Origin: Phoebastria nigripes
Lineage: Eukaryota > Chordata > Aves > Procellariiformes > Diomedeidae
Reading direction: 5' to 3'
Assembly: GCA_035582835.1 (NCBI GenBank)
Contig: JAYKAV010001289.1
Location: 1,219,046 to 1,283,045 of the forward strand
Length of the DNA stretch: 64,000 bases
Below the pieces are notes generated by a model that saw only the letters and a program-made list of their open reading frames with translations, searched no databases and was not told the DNA's origin. This document shows, in pieces, positions 21,039-33,900 of this stretch (position 1 is its first letter; every line of letters begins with the position of its first letter). The position numbers were made by a program, and so were the translations under genes.

Positions 21039-24000
21039 AATAAAGCCTAAGGTGCATGCAGTAGACATTGGGTACTTAGTAGGTTAATATTTAGTTGTGC
21101 TTTTTGTAGAAACTAGAAGGTTTTCCTGCTGCTTAACATGTTTCTGTGATATTTTAATCAGTTGCTTATCTGTCACAATACAGTCTGGCTGTATTGCTCT
21201 AATCATCTAGATTAGCACAGGTTTATTCTCATTTCTATCATCTGGCACGCAGTCATTTGTCCCCAGCCTCAAAAATGGAGCGGGCAAAAAGAAAATGACT
21301 CATTGGCCCCATTACCATGTCAGTCATCCCCAAATGATGAGGCTTGTATGCCAATTACACCACACACATACAGCCTGCCATCAGAGTTTAACGTGCACCT
21401 TCGTTTTCCAGGGTTTTACAGAAGTTTTGTCAGCCACTTTACAGAAGTACCGTTTACTTGGACCCACTGCCTGAGACCACATTTAGTCCAGCACTCCGCA
21501 CAGGATGGTTACAGCTAATACAGGTACTTTTTCTAACCTAGGAGTAGCTTTGGACCAGCTGCCTTCACTAAAAGAAAGGCCAGAAAGACTTATTTTGCCC
21601 TCTTCCTCCCCAGCATGTAGATACGTAATATGTTCTGGAGACTTTGAATATTTGAAACAAGAGATAGTCATTTGTCTTTATGGGCTGCATCAAATGGTGG
21701 ATTTAAAACAGTTGGAAGTGTACAGAGCAAGGGTAGGAATGAGGAAACTTGGTTTGCTTCCTTGGTAACAAAATCTACAGCACAGCAGGAGAACAGAGCA
21801 TGATAATTAGGGAATTACAGCTGTTAGTCACAGAAAATATGCTGCAGTTGCAGGTCAGAGACCTGAGGTTGTGGCACAGGAAGGAAAACTGTAATTTAGA
21901 GTCTGCGAGGACCTCACTGCATGCATTAGACTTCTTGCTACTTATAGCCTCTCTACACCTGTTTTCCAAGGCGGAAATCAAACTGACAAGAACATAGATC
22001 AGCAACAAGCACCAAGGAAATAGAGTTTCTCTGCAAGAGTCAGGAGAAGAACCACTTTCATAAGAATCATTTTTAATAATAAGAAATGGCTACTCCATCA
22101 GCTCCTGTTCATTGCCCCTCCTTCTCTGTTGGCAACCCTCTTTCTAAGGAGGACAATCAAAAGCGTGAACTTTAAGATGAGGGAGAGGACAAAACTTGAT
22201 CCACGGAGTTATTCTGGGAGGTAGCAGCTCCCTTAAGAATCACCAGTTGTTACAAGGGATGTATAACGCAAGTCCCACTGAAACAGGGCTTGGCTTGGAG
22301 ACCTCTCTATATTAAGCCAGAGCCTTGCATTAGTTTCCTGCAAGTGGTAGCTGTTCCTGAAGGGAACTGAAAGATACAAAGGGAAATACAAGCTTCAGAC
22401 AGAAGACAATACCACTTTATTTTCCTAGCCTTCACCTTACAAAAAAAAAACCCCACAACAAAAAACAGTGGCAAACTCCAATCAAAGGCACAAGAACAAA
22501 CCCAACAGATACCTGCAATAACATCTTTAAAGCAACTCTGATCATAGTTTGCCCAAAAGCCATTTAAAGGAGAAGACCTGCTGGTATAGTTTAACCAAGA
22601 CACTCACCAACCACCTTCTGTGAAATGCTATGTCACCTCCTCTTCTTCCAATGGGAGCTGGTCCCATCCCAGAGGACCAGGGTGTGCTATAGCTACTGCA
22701 CACCAGAAACCTTCACCTGAGTTCAGCTGTCTCCAAAGCTGGGCAAGAGGCTGTCATGACCACACACTTTCAGAGGTGGATTTTTAGCCGGACAGAGACT
22801 TTATGGCATTTTCCTCATCATACTCCAAGTGAAGTTGTACACAAACCATGTCCAAAGCAACTAGAAAACTGGACTCCCATTTCAGTTGAGAAAGCGTGGC
22901 TTTTCCAGACCTTGCAGGGTGTTAAGTTTTAACATTCTTTCAGTGAGTTAAGGAAATTCATAGAAGATAAACATGTTCATACTGCACTGATATGCATGAC
23001 TCTTGGAAAAGCTAATCTATTAAACTTGTGTGCTTTACTGTAACCTTTGATCCAGCTAAATGCTCCATAAGGAGTTCCTCATTGCCATTCCACTTGAGAG
23101 GGGAACTTTTATTTGTTTACTTCTCCAAATCTCCTCCACCCTCTGTTCCACACTGGTCATGTTTAGGTTTAGTTTTTTAGATAACTTTTCTTTACTAAAA
23201 TTTTAGCGTGTGGAAAAGCATCTTCCTTACTTCTCTGTCCTTAAATCAAGCTGCTTGAGAAACAGAGAGCTGACTCTTACAGGTGAGAACTGGAGCATAA
23301 GGGAACTTGAGGGAACCTAAATTTACCGAGGAACAGAAGAAACACCCACCACACCCTGAGGCTGACCAAGAGCTGGCAGCCTCTTTTCTTCAGACCTGCA
23401 CCGGTACAGCCTGACCACACAACTCAGATTCAAAGGCCAATACCAGGAGACCTCAGGCCATGAGGCTCCAAGCTCTCCACAGGGCCTAAGCTGCTCATTC
23501 AAATGTTAATAAACAAGACATCCAGCATTTGCTTGCTGTACTAGCTAGCAGCTTTGCATCACATCTAAGCCAAACTCATTCTTTCCACAGAAGAGCACTA
23601 TTAATAACTTCCTATTGCCCAGCCCAGCCTGCTGACCAGTAGCCAGGCCTCCCCAGTTCTCCTTGAAGGCTGGCAGCATGCCATGCAGATCAACTAATTC
23701 AAACTATTTTGGGCAGGAAGGTATTTCAGTGTCCTAGACCCTCAAACTGCCCTGTGCCAGCCTCTGTTTCAAGGTGGTATCATATAAATTCACTCGCTGC
23801 TCACAGTTGTGCGAGGTGTCACAGCAAGAGCGCAGAGGTGAGCAAACCCCTGGGCTCTGGGGTAAACCCCATCCCTCGGTACTCTGCCAGCTGTCTGGAT
23901 GTCATGTTTTTCTGGCCTTGTGAGCTCCAGGGACAAGTGGCAAGCGCTTACCCTCAACCAAAGGGGTAAAATCCTTTTATTCTCCTTGGTGAGTTGTCCA

Positions 24001-26394
24001 ACCTAGGACCTGTGCCTCACTCAGAGTTAGCTGTCAGCCAGATGGTTTACTCACTTGGGGGCTGGGGAAGTAATGCCAAATGCTTGATGGAGACTTCCTT
24101 TCTGCCCTGTTTCTGGTTATTAGCAGACTGGCAAAGGCAATTTGGCTCCCAATCTCTACTCAGAAGACAACCTGTATTCTCCACCTTATTGAAATACAGC
24201 ACCTCAAAGAAGAGGCATTGCTGCCATTTGGGATAGAATTTCTTTACATTAAGAACAAATAGTAGCTGAGATGCACCTCAGTCTTGTAGCTTTTTCACCA
24301 GAGCCACTTAACCATAATAACGTGATATTTGATTTTAAAACCTTCCAGAGGAAGACTGTAATTTGCATTTTAGAGTCCCATGCAGTGACTTGCCCAAGTA
24401 CCACCTACACCCACTAGTTTTCTTGCTGGTACTTGTGCAGTCATTTCGCTGGGAGAGACAAGGATTCACCAGGTCTTGGTGCAACGCAGCCAATACATCT
24501 TAGTGAAGTTTCAAGTCCATCCTGATAGTGCCAAGTGCTTGATGCCATTTTTAGCAAGCGGAATAACTAAGTATTTAAGGACAGATCCTTCCCCAAATAG
24601 ACAAGAAGAGCCAACCAGCAGCTGTTTCTCTGGAAAGATTTTGCCAGCACTACAAATGCTCCATATGGAAGCAGAAAGATGCTAGTTCTGAGCAATAAAT
24701 GCATGTCAGATGACACTGCCACTAAATATACCTGGTGACTGTTAGCACAATTGTTTTGCTTCCAGTCTGGTTCCCCTCTTTGGTGTGGGCAGCGAAGGCA
24801 TCTTAAATGAAACAACCCCAAGATGAATTTAGTTTAATCACTGAGTGTGACGAAAGGGGGGGTAGGGAAGAAGGAAGGAGAACCAATATTAAGTGTGGAA
24901 ATTAATACAAAAAGCTGCTGGGATATTAATAGTGTGCTGAACTAATAAGATGCAGTCAAAGCTATGAAGTTTCTGTAACACCGCAGCAGCTGCTACTGTG
25001 AAGTAAGAGACTAGAGTGGATCTGTGTATTTACAGCAGTCATCTGAAAGCCTGGGCATGTAATTCCACTCAGACTCCCCACCAACACAAATACATTAAAA
25101 GTAGACTCAGAAAGCTCCTGTAAACCCACTAAGCACAATAGCTAAAGTTTCCACAAGAAATAATTCATAGCATTACAGCTATTCTAACATAGATGGGCTA
25201 AGAGCCTTGCTGGGCTGAACACGGAGCAGAAGCTCTTGCAGAGAGCAGGCTATACTGTAGCAGCCCAAATGCCTTCCAGCCCTCTTGTTGGCTTAAAAAG
25301 TCTTCTGGGACCAGACCCTTTAACGTAAGTCTGCCCCATATAAGCTTATGCCAGATAGTGACCTTTTAAAAACCTTAGAACCACATCGGCTTTTTTTTTT
25401 TTTTTTTGCATGCACCTACAGGCAAAGTTGGTTTGTCTATTAAGAGATGAGACAAAGCATCTGTTTCCTTCAAGAGTTTGATTCTGGAGACTAGAAGCCC
25501 CTTCAGCCAGGCTCTCAGCCCTGCTTCAGCTGCCTCAAGAACTGGGAGGCCAGCAACACCTGCACCATTCAGGGATACATCAACCACATAGAGAAGTAAT
25601 ATCAAGGTGCAACTTCACACCTCTGAAGGGAGAAATCAAGTTTTTTCTTCGGAAGCATTATCTCCACACTGTTTCTTGTAGAGAGAGGACAGCCGTAGGA
25701 GGTCAAGGATGCAGCCTGCACAGACTGCTAAGCTAACAACAAGCAATGCCACTTACTAAGTCTTTGAAGGGTTGGTGCTTTAAGCAATTCCTCAGAGGTA
25801 GGTCTGCCCTAGAGCTTTTGTTTTGGAAAGAGCAGGGGTTTGCAGCCTAACACAGGCTGCTGAGCATTTGCATGCCTGCTGCTCAGCTCTTGCTCTTCCC
25901 CAGACAGACTCATTGCAGTTAATGCTTGCTGATGGTAGAATGACTTGGTCTCACTGCCTAGCAAGCCTGTGTTAGACCCAGCTGCAGTCCCTTGGTGCTT
26001 CAGATTCTTCCATCTGCTTGAAAGACCTGATGGACATTTGAGAGACACCAAGGTCTTGGAGAAGGAAGTAGTGCAAAGGTTGCTTTGCACACAGCCCTAG
26101 CAGGCAGCTCTGGGCTGAATACTCAGATGCTTTAGGCTCATGAGCCTTCATGAAGTAACCAGGACACACATTTTCTTCTGTCAGCAGATCACAAGAAGGA
26201 CCCAAGTGCAGAGAACAGGCCCGGGCAGAGACACATCCCCACAGAGCTAGGACAAAGCTCACAGCACCCACCACACAGGGCGGGAACTCCCTACGCTAGC
26301 TGGTAGATGGCAGCAACATGCTCACTAACAGCTCTGTCGTGCCTTCTGTGCTCAAAAGCCACCCATGGGCTTTTACACGTCACCACAAACTTGC
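21039..26394. other. Non-coding DNA, likely intronic to the - strand unit
   Basis: No recognisable exon, RNA gene or transposable element. Composition stays A/C-rich on +. The longest frames (about 100 codons on - near 25,972-26,274) are unremarkable. The only simple repeat of note is the T17 tract listed separately. Confidence 0.5.
25391..25407 (+). repeat. 17-base T tract
   Basis: A pure T17 run, A17 on the - strand, bounded by GGC and GCATGC. No upstream signal or target duplication suggests a retroposed tail, so I treat it as a plain homopolymer. Confidence 0.85.
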
Positions 26395-27965
26395 AAAAGG
26401 CTGAAGAAATGAAGGTGCATGAGTCCATGGGACCTGATGAAATGCATCTGCGGGTCCTGAGAGAATGGCAGATGAAGTTGCTAAGCCACTATCCATCATA
26501 TTTGAGAAGTCGTGGCAGTCCGGTGACGTTCCCACTGACTGGAAAAGGGGAAACATAACCCCCATTTTTAAAAAAGGGAAAAAAGGAAGACCCGGGGAAC
26601 TACAGGCCAGTCAGTCTCACCTCTGTGCCTGGGAAGATCATGGAACAGATCCTCCTGAAAACTATGCTAAGGCACATGGAAAATAAGGAGGTGATTGGTG
26701 ACAGCCAGCATGGCTTCACCAAGGGCAAGTCCTGCCTGACCAACCTAGTGGCCTTCTACAATGGAGTGACTGCATCAGTGGACATGGGAAGGGCTACAGA
26801 TGTCGTCTATCTGGACCTCTGTAAGGCCTTTGACACAGTCCCCCGCAATATCCTTCTCTCTAAACTGGAGAGGTATGGGTTTGATGGGCGGACTGTCTGG
26901 TGGATGAGGAATTGGCTGGATGGTCGCATCCAGAGGGTAGTGGTCAACGGCTCAATGTCCAGATGGAGACCAGTGACGAGTGGCGTCCTGCAGGGGTCTG
27001 TATTGGGACCAGTACTGTTTAGTATCTTCATCAGTGACATAGACAGTGGGATCGAGTGCACCCTCNGCAAGTTTGCAGACGACACCAAGCTGAGTGGTGC
27101 GGTTGACACACCTGAGGGACGGNATGCCATCCAGAGGGACCTGGACAAGCTCGAGAAGTGGGCCCGTGTGAACCTCTTGAGGTTCAACAAGGCCAAGTGC
27201 AAGGTCCTGCACCTGGGTCGGGGCAACCCCAGGTATCAATACAGGCTGGGGGATGAAGGGATTGAGAGCAGCCCTGCCGAGAAGGACTTGGGGGTACTGG
27301 TGGATGAAAAGCTGGACATGAGCCAGCAATGTGCGCTCGCAGCCCAGAAAGCCAACCGTATCCTGGGCTGCATCAAAAGAAGCGTGGCCAGCAGGTCGAG
27401 GGAGGTGATTCGGCCCCTCTACTCTGCTCTGGTNAGACCCCACCTGGAGTACTGTGTCCAGCTCTGGAACCCTCAGCACAGGAAAGACATGGACATGGAG
27501 CGAGTCCAGAGGAAGGCCANGAAAATGATCAGGGGGATGGAACGCCNCTCCTATGAGGAAAGGCTGAGAGAGTTGGGGTTGTTCAGCCTGGAGAAGAGAA
27601 GGCTCCGGGGAGACCTGATTGCAGCCTTTCAGTACTTAAAGGGGGCTTATAAGAAAGATGGGGACAAACTTTTTAGCAGGGCCTGTTGCGACAGGACAAG
27701 GGGGAATGGCTTTAAACTAAAAGAGGGTAGATTTAGACTAGATATAAGGAAGAAATTTTTTACGCTGAGGGTGGTGAAACACTGGAAGAGGTTGCCTAGA
27801 GAGGTGGTAGATGCCCCACCCCTGGAAACATTCAAGGTCAGGTTGGACGGGGCTCTGAGCAAGCTGATCTAGTTGAAGATGTCCCTGCCCATGGCAGGGG
27901 TGTTGGACTAGATGACCTTTAAAGGTCCCTTCCAACCCAAACTGTTCTATGATTCTATGATTCTA
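26395..27965 (+). mobile_element. CR1 LINE retrotransposon copy B, the longest in the window
   Basis: About 1.57 kb of CR1. It begins in the N-terminal part of the reverse transcriptase ([13 protein letters not shown] at about 26,430), runs through the complete palm and thumb regions and the C-terminal conserved domain, and ends with a 3' UTR (27,873-27,965). That UTR contains the GACTAGATGACCTTTAAAGG box and a TTCTATGATTCTATGATTCT tail. The endonuclease domain and ORF1 are absent through 5' truncation. It is a different subfamily from copies A and C: the ORF2 end reads [11 protein letters not shown] and the 3' UTR differs. It is antisense to the inferred - strand gene. Five N bases occur. 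Confidence 0.96.
26400..27872 (+). pseudogene. CR1 ORF2 reverse-transcriptase fragment with a 415-codon open frame
   Basis: The frame from 26,625 to 27,872 is open for 415 codons. It shows the non-LTR reverse-transcriptase blocks in order: [27 protein letters not shown] (catalytic Asp), [17 protein letters not shown], then FADDTKLSG with the paired catalytic aspartates. The C-terminal CR1 region follows ([35 protein letters not shown]). Upstream, a single missing base near 26,463 and one extra A in the run at 26,579-26,584 shift the frame out and back, so they compensate. Lacking the endonuclease, it cannot move itself. The conserved catalytic residues and few lesions suggest a fairly recent insertion. 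Confidence 0.94.
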
Positions 27966-30900
27966 AATCTACATGATTGAGATCCCTTTAACAAAGCACA
28001 AGTGTACCCTATGGAAGAGGGGAAGAGGGGTGGGAACTCAACACACTGTACATGTGGCACCTGCCATGCTAGGGGCACGCTAGGAAGAGCTGCAACCAGA
28101 ATAGCATAGTAAGTACTGCTATTGCCCAGAAATGCTACAGTTCTGGGTATGGACCAGGATCCCATTATGGAATGAGTAGATAAGCACATAATATGAATAT
28201 ATTACGGATTTGAGAGTAGATGAACATGGTCTCTATACAAGAAGACTGCAGTCAAACAGGATCACCATGATCCCCTTGGACTCCTCAACAAGACAAGCAG
28301 TAGCCCTAAAGTGCATAAAGCCCTTGCCATGGTTAACTATTCCAGTAGATCTCATTAGGCTGAGCAGCAGCCTAATGTTAGATAGCAAGGCATTAAGAGA
28401 GTAATAAATGCCATTTTGTCAAGGAAGCTTTAGAGAATAGTTACGGTCTTGAAGACTCATTTTAAGCCTTCGTCACTGGCAGGGGAGGGGAGAAGTCAGG
28501 TTACTTAACTGCTGTTATGACAGTTATCAAATGGAAGAGACCAGTGACTTGAAGAGAACATTGCAGTTCATAGCAAAATTCCACTATGCTTTTCATTAGG
28601 TGTGTCCAATTACTTCCAGTATAAATTAGCCAGACAGTTGAAAGCAGGTTTGCAGAAAATGAGTTTAACAGTATTATCAAGTGGGAAAAAGAAAACAAGG
28701 CAAGATTTGTTTCCCATGAAATAGTCACAAAAGTCTAAAGCTACTTTGGAGATCTCTCAGACCCTGCAAAATCTTTCAGACTTCCCATGTGCTTCATTGA
28801 CAAGATCCAGGACTCCTGTGACACTTAATGTTAAGTTTGTGCAACGGTTCTGGGAATAAAAAACAAGAGCTTACTAGGGCTGGCTCTACCAGAGCTCACT
28901 TCAAAGTGCACTTTCAGGCTGCTGAGCAACTGCAGTTGCAGGCAGACAGCTCATAACAACATAATTCTACCAACTTACTCATACAAAGTGTTGCTAATAG
29001 AGCCATGCAAGTAATATTACAAACCCCATCCCCAGTCCTACTACAGGTTCAGTGACCATTCATGTTGCAAACTAACAAGTCAGCTTCTGCACCTTCAGTT
29101 CGACCAGAAAACAAGTAGGGAAAAGAAAATAGGAGATTGATACCATGCAACTCTACCATTGGTAGCTTGGGCTGTAGTTTTCTCTAAAAGTTTTGGCAAT
29201 CCTGCTGACTCAGACAAGTTTCTTCTAGAAAAACCTATTATCTTCTATTGTACCGACATGCAGAAAGAGAGCCTCATCCTATTTGCAATACCCAGCTCCA
29301 ACAAAAGCAGAGAGTATATCACCCTGTTTACAATAGGAGACTTCAAAAGCAGAACACATATCAAAACCTTGTTGAAAAGATGCTTTAACCACTTTACATG
29401 TNGCAAAACTGCAAAGGCCTATTCACTTTGCCCCCACTTCAGAACAGAGTTAGGGAGGGGTGCAAGCGCTGACCTGAGGACAGAAAGCTTGGAAGAGCCT
29501 GGCCCTTGCAGTAACCCCAGGACAGCTCCTCCACGGGCACCCTGAGGCTGAAGAGCACTCCCACCTGAGCCCGGTGCCTGCTTACCCCAGCCTTTCCTCC
29601 CCCATCAACCAGAAAGGGCCAACCCTCACCGAGGAAGCTCTTGGGAGTGCTTAACAGGATTACATACATGAAGTAACAGGAACAGCAGCTCTGCATTGTA
29701 AGGAGACGGGCATACCATTGGCTTCAAGGCATACTGCTGTCAGGCAAGCAGCAAGTTTCTCAGTGGCAGTTTATCCAGCCTACCAAACACTAAGGGTTGT
29801 TTGTGCTCCAAATTTGATTGTTAGCTGCCTGAGCACCATGCAACTTAAGGCTATTCTCTAGAAGCAGAGCAACAGGGGCCTATTCTTTCATTGTCAGAAA
29901 AAGAGGGGTAGGGATCTACATGGAGGGCAAATGAGAGCCCAAAGCACACCCATGCCTAGTTCCCCTATTGCCTGCATCTTCTCCTTACTGAGGGGCATTA
30001 AGTCTGGAAAAAGCTTGATTATCTGGAACAGTGCCGTGATCCTACACTTTGCCTTTTTGCACTTGGGTGGAACCAGACTGGGTGCACAGCAGTCCAAGGT
30101 GAGCCATGCACACATGACTGAGATAGGAAGAGACACTAATAAAACCTCCAGGGCTTTCTCAGACCATTCTGTCATTCAGTATAAGAATCACAGAGGAAAC
30201 AACTCTGCCTTACCTGAGCTGGGCATTGAAAACAGTCAAGCTCCAACATTAAATGAGCACACACTTGCTCAAGCACAAGTTAGTAGTACAGAAATAGGCT
30301 AGGTGGTTTTTATATTAGCACCCAGTTTCAACCAGAAAACATTCGCAAGATCAAGAAGAGACAGTCATGTTTTACAGTGACCAAGATAGAGTTTAGGGAG
30401 AATTTCGCTATGGTACTCCTTTGTTCAAGGCAGAGTTTCAACCAAGAGGCACCAAAGACAGGTTTTTCATGGCAGAAAGCTTGTTCTTCAAAGCAGCATC
30501 TGTTGCCAGTTACAATAGCCATATGAATACTCTGAGCCCTTACTACAACATACTCATAATACAGAGTTAAAGGTTATAATATCTAGACAATCAGATATGG
30601 TAGTCCATGACATTATCAGAAACACGAGTGAATAGGATGCCTGCATTGAGCTTCATGCAAAACAGTTTTTAGTGATGTTAACCTGACTATGCAGGAGCCA
30701 GGAGACAACATTAAGATTTCATAGACTTCAGAGAAAGTACTTTACACACACACACACACACACACATTCAAGGAAAAACCCACCACTGCACACAGTGCCA
30801 GGAACCAGGTGCTGCTGCAGCAGATCAAGGGTCTCTCAGCCTTCCCAAGGAAGAGAGTTTCTATTGCTACTCTTTGCAACTGCCACGGCAAACACCACAG

Positions 30901-33900
30901 TGGAAAGCATTGAGCTCACACCTAGTCAGCAATGACAGTGGAAGTTAAAATCCTTTCCCACACGGGCTGCTACAATGCATCCTTCCCACCCGTGCAGCTT
31001 TGTAGCTTAAATTGAAGTTCAGGCATGTAGTTCTGAGCTATAAACATTTGTTTTATTAATCAAATCATTATTCATTTGATACATTTGCCTTCATCCACAG
31101 GCAGATTTCAACATGGACCAAACCTGTAAGCTTTTCCCATCCTGTGCCCAGACCAGCCACTGCTTAATCATCAGAATCCAATTAGAGAATGTCCTAAAAC
31201 CAGCTGGGAAAAACAGGTAATGAATTTAAACCCTTATATAAGATAAACCTAAGATGTGGAGTCATGAACTAAAATAGGTGTTGAAAGCACAAGTAAAAAT
31301 CAGCAAGGAAACAATGTTCACAAGGAAACAGGCAGAATGACCAGGCAGAAGAAACAGTGACAAGCAGGTCACAGAAGTGGTATTAGCAGAATCGTTTGCA
31401 ATATTGGGACTTCACCTACAAACACTAAAGTCAGAAGTTTACCAACTCTACAGACAGGTCAGAGGCCACAAGCATTTCCATTTGCTTCCATCTAATCACA
31501 CAAGTATCAATTCTCTTCCACCAGGATGATCTCCAGACAGGGAAACCTGGTCAGTGCCACAGGACTGCACAACAGTACGGGGCAATTTTTCCCCCTTCCA
31601 GCTTCCTGGGTTTTTTGAGAGTTTTGGTTTCCCACCAGCCAGCAGGAGACTTCCAAGCTGCCACAACAGCTCCAATCTAGTAGAAAGTTATTTTATTTCT
31701 TTAAGTCCTGCACAGTGTGAAAGCTGCATGACAGATAGAATTGTGCATGGAAAAAAAGTCTTAGGAATAACAGATTTGAGCATTAAAATTAAAGTTCACA
31801 CAAGAACATTGGCTAAGAGACAAAGGTGACATTAACATGAAGTTTACTATTAGACTTTCCTATCTCTGTGTCTCTTGACCATACTCGGTGACAAGCAAGA
31901 GCAGCCATCAGGGTCTACGAAGAACCACAACAGATGACAGGTTCAGTGTTCTCTGCACAACTGGAGGTCTACCCCAAGTGTTTTAAGAGTCTCAAGCTGA
32001 AAAGTACTTGAAAACTTGTGGGACTTATTATTCCAGATATATGCACCAGAAGCAGAGCTCCAGTAAAGATAAGAATATACAAATACAGTAAACACTCCTA
32101 GGTTGCTGTACAGCAAACTGACCATGATGGAAACGCTCTCATTACAGAGACCTGCAGTTCAGTGTCTGAATCTAACCCTTGGTCTCACCATCCCTAGATG
32201 GTGAGGCCTTCTGTGAATGACTTTATATTCCTCTAATTCTGGAATTCTCTTCCAGACTTCCTTTCTATACTTATCTTTTGATTCCTGTAGCATCTTTTAC
32301 TCAATAGGCTAAAGATGAGCCAGAGAAAACAATGAACTTACATCCCCTAAAAAAATTCCTACTCAAGAGCAAGCAGCAAGTTACTGGAACAAAGTTGAGC
32401 ACAAGTGGAAAACAAAAGGACTCTGCTTTTCACTACAAAGGTGGCCACATAGTCAGGTCTTGCATACAGACCTCCTATCCATGTTGTGAGGAGATGATTA
32501 GCCAAGAGAAACAGTTGCAGGGCAGATGTGATGAGCACAAAAGCTCCATTCCCCTTTCCTGTGTACCAGGTGACTGCAGGCCTGGGGATCCTGCCTGGAT
32601 TGTTGGGGTTACTCTCAGGTCTCACCCACAGGCTGTTTTTGCCCCTGATCATTTTGCTCAAAATGCTTTGATGTTTTCACCATTTCCTTGGGGCTGACTG
32701 TGACTAGACTATGACTGTAGAGCCTCAAGCCTGCAATGGAAGGAGATTGATAGGGGGCTCAGTACCCCCATTTCTGAGTAAGCACCCAGAATTGGGCAAT
32801 TAGTTGGCCACTGGCAGTGAAGGCAGCAAACATGCTTGTTGCACAAGCGGGTGACCATAGAGTGATAGAGTCTGTCCCTTTCCTCGAGTCTCCAGCTCCT
32901 CCCAGCTACGCAGGGCTCATCCATCAAGAATTTACCACTCGCTCCCTCTCCACATTTTTGCCAGTGAGGGAGAAGCAAGGAGACAGAAGGGCTGCTCCTT
33001 TGGTATTTTTGCTCACTGCTTCCATGGTGCAGTGACATCCTAAACAATATCAACCAAGCTCTACCAGATTTTTGGAAGTCTTAACTCAAGAGACCTCGCA
33101 ACACCCCCGTGCGTTTAAGAAAAGGATATTGACTTATGCCACCCACTACTGAAACAGACACCCTGAGGTCTGGAACGAAGCAGCTGTATGACACCACGCA
33201 GCAACACTTCACAGCATTTTAGGGTAGAAAGCAATTAACCTTTGGCTGAATCCCCTTAGTTCCAAGCTACAAAAAGAGTGTTTGTTCTGTTTTCTTCTCT
33301 GCCCCCCACCTCCCCCAAGTCTGCACGGCTCTGGTGTTCTCATTAGCTTACTGCCCGGGCTGCTTTCTGGACCCTGAAATGGAGAACAACAGTTGTCATC
33401 AAATTCATGGGCTGTTTATTCAGATATTAATTTTGTTTTTTCTTGCTTCTGCTCCAGAGTAGTGGCAGCTGATTCAGATAAAATTAGGGCAAGGCTGTAG
33501 TGCATTGCGTTTCTGTTCAGACGGTAAATACACTAGAGCTGAGACCTACTTGATATCTCAGCTATACTTTAAAGCAAGTTCAGGGAGTTCGGGCAAGGTC
33601 CTCTTTACAGGTCTGAAAAGAGCAACTACTTCAGCTGAGGGAACACATCTTTCTGCTCACCACTGTTTCTTTCTAGGTCTGATTGAAATTTAGTACTATT
33701 TTCTGTACTTACACAGAACCTTCATCTTCAGGTCCTGACCTAAGACAGAGCTTCCCAGGATCCAAGTCTGCTAGCTACATTGTGAAAGCCTGGAAATCCC
33801 AGCAGAGTCAGATGTCCCTTAGATTTTAAGCCCTGAATGAACATCCTGTATAGCACAGGCAAAGAGTGAATGATTTAAAAAATCAGAAGGCAGATAAATG

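Noticed and set aside
26952..27479. 175-codon - strand frame
   Set aside because: Antisense shadow of CR1 copy B.
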